Source: Thiobacillus sp.
Lineage (GTDB): Bacteria > Pseudomonadota > Gammaproteobacteria > Burkholderiales > Thiobacillaceae
Direction of reading: 5' to 3'
Assembly (NCBI GenBank): GCA_018780025.1
Contig: JADMKH010000009.1
Location: 1 to 26,141, forward strand
DNA: 26,141 nt
Both the position numbers and the translations under genes were made by a program. Below are positions 22,403 through 26,141 of the stretch, one piece after another. The notes below the pieces were generated by a model. The model had not been told where the DNA came from, ran no database searches, and saw nothing but the letters and a program-made list of their open reading frames with translations. Position 1 is the stretch's first letter. The number at the start of each line of letters is the position of its first letter.

Positions 22403-23146
22403 TTATCGGTCTGTCGCCGCGCTGTCCTGACGATACTGCACATCGGGCAGCAGACGGGCCAATTCCTTCTTGACCACGCCGTAGCACTCGCACGCATGGG
22501 TCTCCAGTCCATGCCGGTCAAGCACTGAAATGTGGCCGCGGCGGTAACTGATCAACCCGGCGCGCTGCAATTTTCCGGCTGCCTCCGTAATGCCTTCGCG
22601 CCGCACGCCCAGCATGCTGGCGACCAGTTCCTGCGTCATGATCAGCTCGTTGGTTGGCAATCGATCGAGCGTCAACAACAGCCAGCGGCACAGCTGCTGC
22701 TCCAGCGAATGATGCCGGTTGCACACCGCCGTCTGCGCCATCTGCGTCAGCAGCGCCTGGGTGTAGCGCAGCAACAGGCGCTGCATCAAGCCAGCGCGAT
22801 TGAATTCATCCTTCAGCCGCTGCCCCTCCATGCGGTAGGCGTGGCCTGCGGTCTGCACCACGGCCGAGCTGGACGTGGTCTCCCCGCCCATGAAAAGAGA
22901 CACCCCGACGACGCCTTCATTGCCCACCCCCGCCGTTTCAGCCGAGGCGCCCGATTCCGTCACATAGTGCAGCGAGACGATGGCGGTAGTGGGAAAATAG
23001 GCGTGCTGCAATTTTTCGCCGGGTTCGTAGAGGCTTTCACCGAGCCGCAACGGGACCCACTCCAGATGCGCGGCGAGGGCATCGAATTCCGCCGCGGGCA
23101 GCGCGGCAAGCAGGTGATTCTGACTCGGGTTATGAATTGATGACAT
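22403..23146 (-). CDS. Crp/Fnr-family transcriptional regulator
   Basis: This 247-aa protein has an N-terminal cyclic-nucleotide-binding-like beta-roll (about residues 15-130; GESLYEPGEKLQHAYFPTTA and GNEGVVGVSLFMGG). A dimerisation helix (TQALLTQMAQTAVCNRHHSL) and a C-terminal winged helix (TQELVASMLGVRREGITEAA) follow. It lacks the Fnr N-terminal Cys cluster and the Crp cAMP-contact arginine pattern, so the effector is unknown. Such regulators are frequent beside bacteriophytochrome or PAS/GGDEF signalling genes. It lies 24 bp downstream of the receiver-PAS gene, in the same operon. The ATG has no strong ribosome-binding site. Confidence 0.9.
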   Translation of the reverse strand: MSSIHNPSQNHLLAALPAAEFDALAAHLEWVPLRLGESLYEPGEKLQHAYFPTTAIVSLHYVTESGASAETAGVGNEGVVGVSLFMGGETTSSSAVVQTAGHAYRMEGQRLKDEFNRAGLMQRLLLRYTQALLTQMAQTAVCNRHHSLEQQLCRWLLLTLDRLPTNELIMTQELVASMLGVRREGITEAAGKLQRAGLISYRRGHISVLDRHGLETHACECYGVVKKELARLLPDVQYRQDSAATDR

Positions 23147-23170
23147 CGCTGGCAGTCGGGATCCTGGGTT

Positions 23171-23992
23171 CTATTTCTTTGCGGTAAGTTCCACGCCGAT
23201 TCCGCGGTATCCGACAAAGCGGCTGGACTGATTGAACATCGGCTCCCCGCTCACCTGAAACTGTTGACGCGAGCCATCGGCGTTGACGCGGTGAAAGACG
23301 AAATCCAGGAACGGCTGCCGGGCGGCGATGGTGGCCTGCAGTGTCTTCCGCTCGGTTTCATTCCAGCCCGCATCCGCGTCCTCGCGCGCATTGCCCGCCA
23401 GGGCATCGACCCGGATTCCGAGCATTTCCAGCACCGGGCCGGACACCTTGGTGAAGTTCATGTTCTCGTCCTGCTCCCAATACCAGTCGGAAGCCAGTTC
23501 GGTCAGGCTGCGGTAACGGGCTTCGCTTTCGCGCAGTTCGGCGGTTCGCTCCTGCACCGTTTGCTCCAGCACCTTGTTGTAATTTTCGAGCTTTTTGTAC
23601 AGCAGCCGCACTTCCAGCATGTTGCGGATGCGCGTCCTGACTTCGACCAGATCGAACGGCTTGCCGATGAAATCCTTGGCGCCGGCCTGCAGCGCGCGCA
23701 GCTTGTGACCCGGTTGGGCCGTGATCACGAGGACCGGCAGATAGCCGTCGGTATCGTTAGTCTTGAGCCCTTCCATCACCTGAAATCCATCCATGCCGGG
23801 CATCTGCAGGTCGAGCAGGATCAGGTCGTAGTGGTTGGCGCGATGCAGCGCGCAGACGGTATGCGGATCCATCGTCGACGTCATGCGCTGGTAGCCCACT
23901 TCACGCAGCATTTCCTCCAGCAGCCGCACATTGGCTTCCTGATCGTCCACGATCAGAATATTGGCGTTAAGTATTTCTTGCTCGCTGATCAT
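23171..23992 (-). CDS. Response regulator: receiver + coiled coil + C-terminal PAS, no effector domain
   Basis: This is a 273-aa protein. The receiver occupies residues ~9-128: acidic pair D16/D17, phospho-acceptor D61 in LILLDLQMPGMDG, Thr in ITAQPG, Lys in GKPF. A coiled-coil linker (LYKKLENYNKVLEQTVQERT) leads to a PAS/PAC domain (~155-273; YRSLTELASDWYWEQDENMN to FVGYRGIGVELTAKK), where the protein ends. Normally such PAS domains precede a GGDEF, EAL or kinase domain; none is present, so output may be through protein contact. ATG 23992 (MISEQEIL) is chosen by alignment with the neighbouring paralogue. The receiver is a duplicate of the one in the next gene upstream. Confidence 0.88.
   Translation of the reverse strand: MISEQEILNANILIVDDQEANVRLLEEMLREVGYQRMTSTMDPHTVCALHRANHYDLILLDLQMPGMDGFQVMEGLKTNDTDGYLPVLVITAQPGHKLRALQAGAKDFIGKPFDLVEVRTRIRNMLEVRLLYKKLENYNKVLEQTVQERTAELRESEARYRSLTELASDWYWEQDENMNFTKVSGPVLEMLGIRVDALAGNAREDADAGWNETERKTLQATIAARQPFLDFVFHRVNADGSRQQFQVSGEPMFNQSSRFVGYRGIGVELTAKK
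23790..23830. repeat. 41-bp identical block shared by the two receiver genes (copy 1)
   Basis: The 41 bases here are identical to 24802-24842 and encode the phospho-acceptor region (YDLILLDLQMPGMDG) in both receivers. Identity including third positions indicates recent duplication or gene conversion. Confidence 0.85.
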
Positions 23993-24014
23993 GGTATCCG
24001 TCCGGTTTGTTTCA

Positions 24015-25004
24015 TTAGGCCTGTGACTCAATCCTGTGAGGTCCACTTACGTCACCCCCCATCGCCAACAGGTCGCTGCACACCGCGAAGCGGTAGTCGT
24101 TCTTGCCTGCGTGCTTGGCCTCATACAGGGCCAGATCCGCGCTCTTCATCAGCGTCTCGACTGCCTCGCCATGCAGGGGATAAATGCTCACGCCGACACT
24201 GGCAGTAATGCTCACGCTGCGGCCTTGAATGCGATAGGGTTGTGATACGGCCTGGATCACTTTTGACACCAGCCTGACGACACCGTCGGCATGGCTTATT
24301 TCCCACAAGCCGATCACGAATTCGTCGCCCCCCATGCGCGCCACCGTATCCTCTTGACGCACCGCGGCCACCAGGCGCCCGGCGACCATCTTCAGCAGCA
24401 TGTCCCCCGCGTCGTGGCCCAGGTTGTCGTTGATCTGCTTGAAGCCGTCCAGATCCAGATACATCACCGCCATGGCGCTCGTGTTTCTGTGCGCATGCGC
24501 GATGGCCAACGAGAGCCGGTCAGTTAAAAGCCGTCTATTCGGCAGCCCGGTCAATGCGTCGTGCATCGCCATGGACTCCAGCGCGCGGCTGTATTGCTCG
24601 AGCTGCTTGTACAACAAGCGCACCTCCAGCAGGTTGTGGATGCGCGTCCTGGCTTCCATGAAATCAAAGGGTTTGGCGATGAAATCCTTCGCGCCCGCAG
24701 CCAGCGCCCGCAGCTTGTGGCCCGGCTGGGCCGTGATTGCGAGGACGGGAAGGTAGCCGTCGGCCTCAATTTCCTTCAGGTCCTCCATCACCTGGAAGCC
24801 GTCCATGCCGGGCATCTGCAGGTCGAGCAGGATCAGGTCGTACTGGTTGTCGCGATGCAGATCACACACAACACGCGGATCCATCGTCGATGTCACGCAG
24901 CGATAGCCGGCTGTGCTCAGCATCTGCTCCAGCAACAGCACATTGGTTTCCAGATCGTCGACGATCAGAATGCTGGCATTCAGCATATCGTCGCGACTAA
25001 TCAT
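24015..25004 (-). CDS. Response regulator diguanylate cyclase (receiver-GGDEF)
   Basis: This 329-aa protein makes the second messenger c-di-GMP under receiver control. The receiver (~9-128) has D16/D17, D61 and the conserved Thr and Lys. A short coiled-coil linker (LLYKQLEQYSRALESMAMHD) leads to a GGDEF domain starting DALTGLPNRRLL, with DLDGFKQINDNLGHDAGD and an intact GGDEF active site (residues 225-229). RQED nine residues before the GGDEF motif is a canonical RxxD inhibitory site, so product inhibition is expected. ATG 25004 has GAGG 7 nt upstream and overlaps the kinase stop by 8 bp, indicating coupling to the kinase. The receiver is very similar to that of the next gene, giving two targets for one kinase. 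Confidence 0.93.
   Translation of the reverse strand: MISRDDMLNASILIVDDLETNVLLLEQMLSTAGYRCVTSTMDPRVVCDLHRDNQYDLILLDLQMPGMDGFQVMEDLKEIEADGYLPVLAITAQPGHKLRALAAGAKDFIAKPFDFMEARTRIHNLLEVRLLYKQLEQYSRALESMAMHDALTGLPNRRLLTDRLSLAIAHAHRNTSAMAVMYLDLDGFKQINDNLGHDAGDMLLKMVAGRLVAAVRQEDTVARMGGDEFVIGLWEISHADGVVRLVSKVIQAVSQPYRIQGRSVSITASVGVSIYPLHGEAVETLMKSADLALYEAKHAGKNDYRFAVCSDLLAMGGDVSGPHRIESQA
24802..24842. repeat. 41-bp identical block shared by the two receiver genes (copy 2)
   Basis: Partner of 23790-23830, at a distance of 1012 bp in the same orientation. Recombination between the copies would fuse the two response-regulator genes and delete one output domain. Confidence 0.85.
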
Positions 25005-26141
25005 CGCGCGGCCTCGAACGATCTGCGCGACCTGGCGCTGTTTCCTCATGCTCCAGCGCGCTATCCAGCGCTTTCATGAATTCGTCAATTTTGATTGGCT
25101 TGGTCAGATAGCGGAAAAATCCCGTTGCCAGGCCCTTCGCGACATCGCCAGGCATGGCATTGGCGCTAAGCGCAATGACCGGAATGTGTGCCGTTGCCGG
25201 GTCGGCGCGTAAAACCTTCAGCGCTTCGATACCGTTGATCCCGGGCAAATTGATATCCATCAGGATGACATCCGGGAGATGGGTGCGCGCCAACTGAACG
25301 CCGAGATTGCCATCGCGCGCACTCAGCATGCGGATATGGGTATGGGCCTCGATGATTTGCTCGACCAGCATCAGGTTGGCCGGATTGTCTTCCACATAAA
25401 GCAGGGTGCGCAGTGCCGCGTTTCCCTGAGCTTGCGGCTCAAGCTCCACTGGCATGGTGCTTCCGGCGGCAAGCTGTGGCGCAACGTCCACGACCAGCTC
25501 GATCCAGAATTCGCTGCCTACGCCAACCGTGCTTTCCACGCCGATTGTGCCTCCCATCAGCTCGACCAGCCGCTTGGTGACCACCAGGCCGATGCCCGTC
25601 CCTTCCTCGCCACCCGTTTCTTGTCCGAGACGATTGAACGGCTGGAATAGCTGCGCCATTTTTTCTACAGACAATCCCTCACCGCTGTCCTTGATGCTGA
25701 TGCGCAAGCGGTCCGGCATGCTCGCGGTACAGGCCACTTTAACGGTTCCAAGCTTGCGGTTGTATTTGATTGCATTGGAGAGCAGGTTGATCAGAACCTG
25801 CTTGACGCGCGTTCGATCGGCATTGGCAAACCAGGTGTGGTCGAACGGCAGGAAATCTATATGAATACCGCGTTGTTGCGCCTGCGGTTCGATCATGGCC
25901 TGGCATTCGCGCATGACATCGATCAACGACACGGCTTCTCGCGACAGCGAGAGCTGGCCGGACTCGATCACCGCGAGATCGAGGATTTCGTTGATCAGTT
26001 CCAGCAAATACCATCCCGCCTTGATGATCTGGTGCAGCCTGACAGTCTGGGCGGCCGTTGGCGGCGGCGAACCGGCCTCCAGCAGCTGGGCGAAACCCAG
26101 TATGGCATTGAGCGGGGTACGCAACTCATGACTCATGCTGG
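24997..26141 (-). CDS. Hybrid sensor histidine kinase, 5' end outside window
   Basis: The gene enters from the right edge within the HisKA domain: SMSHELRTPLNAILGF carries the phospho-accepting His. The ATPase domain shows the N box (QVLINLLSNAIKYN), G1 (DSGEGLS), F box (LFQPFNRLGQETG) and G2 (GTGIGLVVTKRL). A C-terminal receiver follows, with LLYVEDNPANLML, acceptor Asp in DVILMDINLPG, ALSANAM and Lys in LTKPIKI. The sensor part lies outside the window. The chain ends RADRSRPRDD. The stop overlaps the diguanylate cyclase start, so the kinase, two response regulators, the Crp-like gene and the last hypothetical gene form one minus-strand operon. Confidence 0.95.
   Translation of the reverse strand, partial: SMSHELRTPLNAILGFAQLLEAGSPPPTAAQTVRLHQIIKAGWYLLELINEILDLAVIESGQLSLSREAVSLIDVMRECQAMIEPQAQQRGIHIDFLPFDHTWFANADRTRVKQVLINLLSNAIKYNRKLGTVKVACTASMPDRLRISIKDSGEGLSVEKMAQLFQPFNRLGQETGGEEGTGIGLVVTKRLVELMGGTIGVESTVGVGSEFWIELVVDVAPQLAAGSTMPVELEPQAQGNAALRTLLYVEDNPANLMLVEQIIEAHTHIRMLSARDGNLGVQLARTHLPDVILMDINLPGINGIEALKVLRADPATAHIPVIALSANAMPGDVAKGLATGFFRYLTKPIKIDEFMKALDSALEHEETAPGRADRSRPRDD

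Noticed and set aside
23264..24208. 314-codon plus-strand ORF opposite the response regulators
   Set aside because: It is antisense to receiver and PAS domains with all conserved residues; its His/Gln-rich translation is typical of a shadow frame.
1..26141. CRISPR arrays, tRNA, rRNA, complete insertion sequences
   Set aside because: No regularly spaced direct repeats, no cloverleaf-like or rRNA-like sequence and no transposase motifs were recognised by eye; a dedicated scan could still find weak cases.

Overview
The window reads as chromosomal DNA of a GC-rich betaproteobacterium. My best guess is the Nitrosomonadales (Gallionella/Sideroxydans/Nitrosomonas relatives). This rests on an AddAB-like helicase-nuclease pair, argJ, an encapsulated-ferritin-type protein, and many small envelope proteins typical of that group (DUF883/YqjE/YqjK, BON, DUF3309, lmo0937 type). 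No rRNA, tRNA, CRISPR array or complete insertion sequence was seen.

Region 1 (1-8938, plus strand) is a double-strand-break repair locus that carries a defence-like cargo. The C-terminal part of an AddB-like PD-(D/E)XK nuclease (1-718) should sit next to its AddA-like helicase-nuclease partner, but the partner starts only at 5022. Between them lie three genes: a single-chain fusion of a DNA cytosine-5 methyltransferase and an HNH endonuclease (770-2845), an unrecognised 160-aa protein (2848-3330), and an AAA/DUF4143 ATPase (3571-5025). A decayed second copy of the first ~32 codons of the helicase gene, with Walker A lost and an in-frame stop, lies at 3347-3442. A 14-bp near-identical repeat marks the start codons of the methyltransferase gene and of this relic. 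The locus therefore records at least two insertion or duplication events at one gene junction. The helicase gene also carries an in-frame 57-bp palindromic insert flanked by 8-bp direct repeats. A DUF938 methyltransferase gene closes the run.

Region 2 (8939-11020, plus) holds a ribbon-helix-helix-like small protein, a small membrane protein and argJ (arginine biosynthesis).

Region 3 (11118-20282, mostly minus) is a long series of envelope and stress genes: an AI-2E family permease, a small membrane protein, a phospholipase-D/cardiolipin-synthase-like protein, a yqjD-yqjE-yqjK-type operon, a BON lipoprotein, an encapsulated-ferritin-like protein without a visible cargo tag, a beta/gamma-crystallin glycine-zipper protein, a collagen-like lipoprotein, a 52-aa DUF3309 protein, AsmA with an overlapping 37-aa upstream ORF, and a 45-aa lmo0937-type protein. 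Several were too short for ordinary ORF calling.

Region 4 (20283-21087) is a gene-poor stretch with a ~130-bp nested palindromic (MITE/REP-like) element and a strong terminator. It is followed by a secreted basic/His-rich protein (21088-21525).

Region 5 (21871-26141, minus) is a signalling operon read from the right edge: a hybrid histidine kinase (5' end outside the window), a receiver-GGDEF diguanylate cyclase, a receiver-PAS protein from a duplicated receiver, a Crp/Fnr-family regulator and an unrecognised protein. The likely logic is phosphorelay to c-di-GMP output and transcriptional control.
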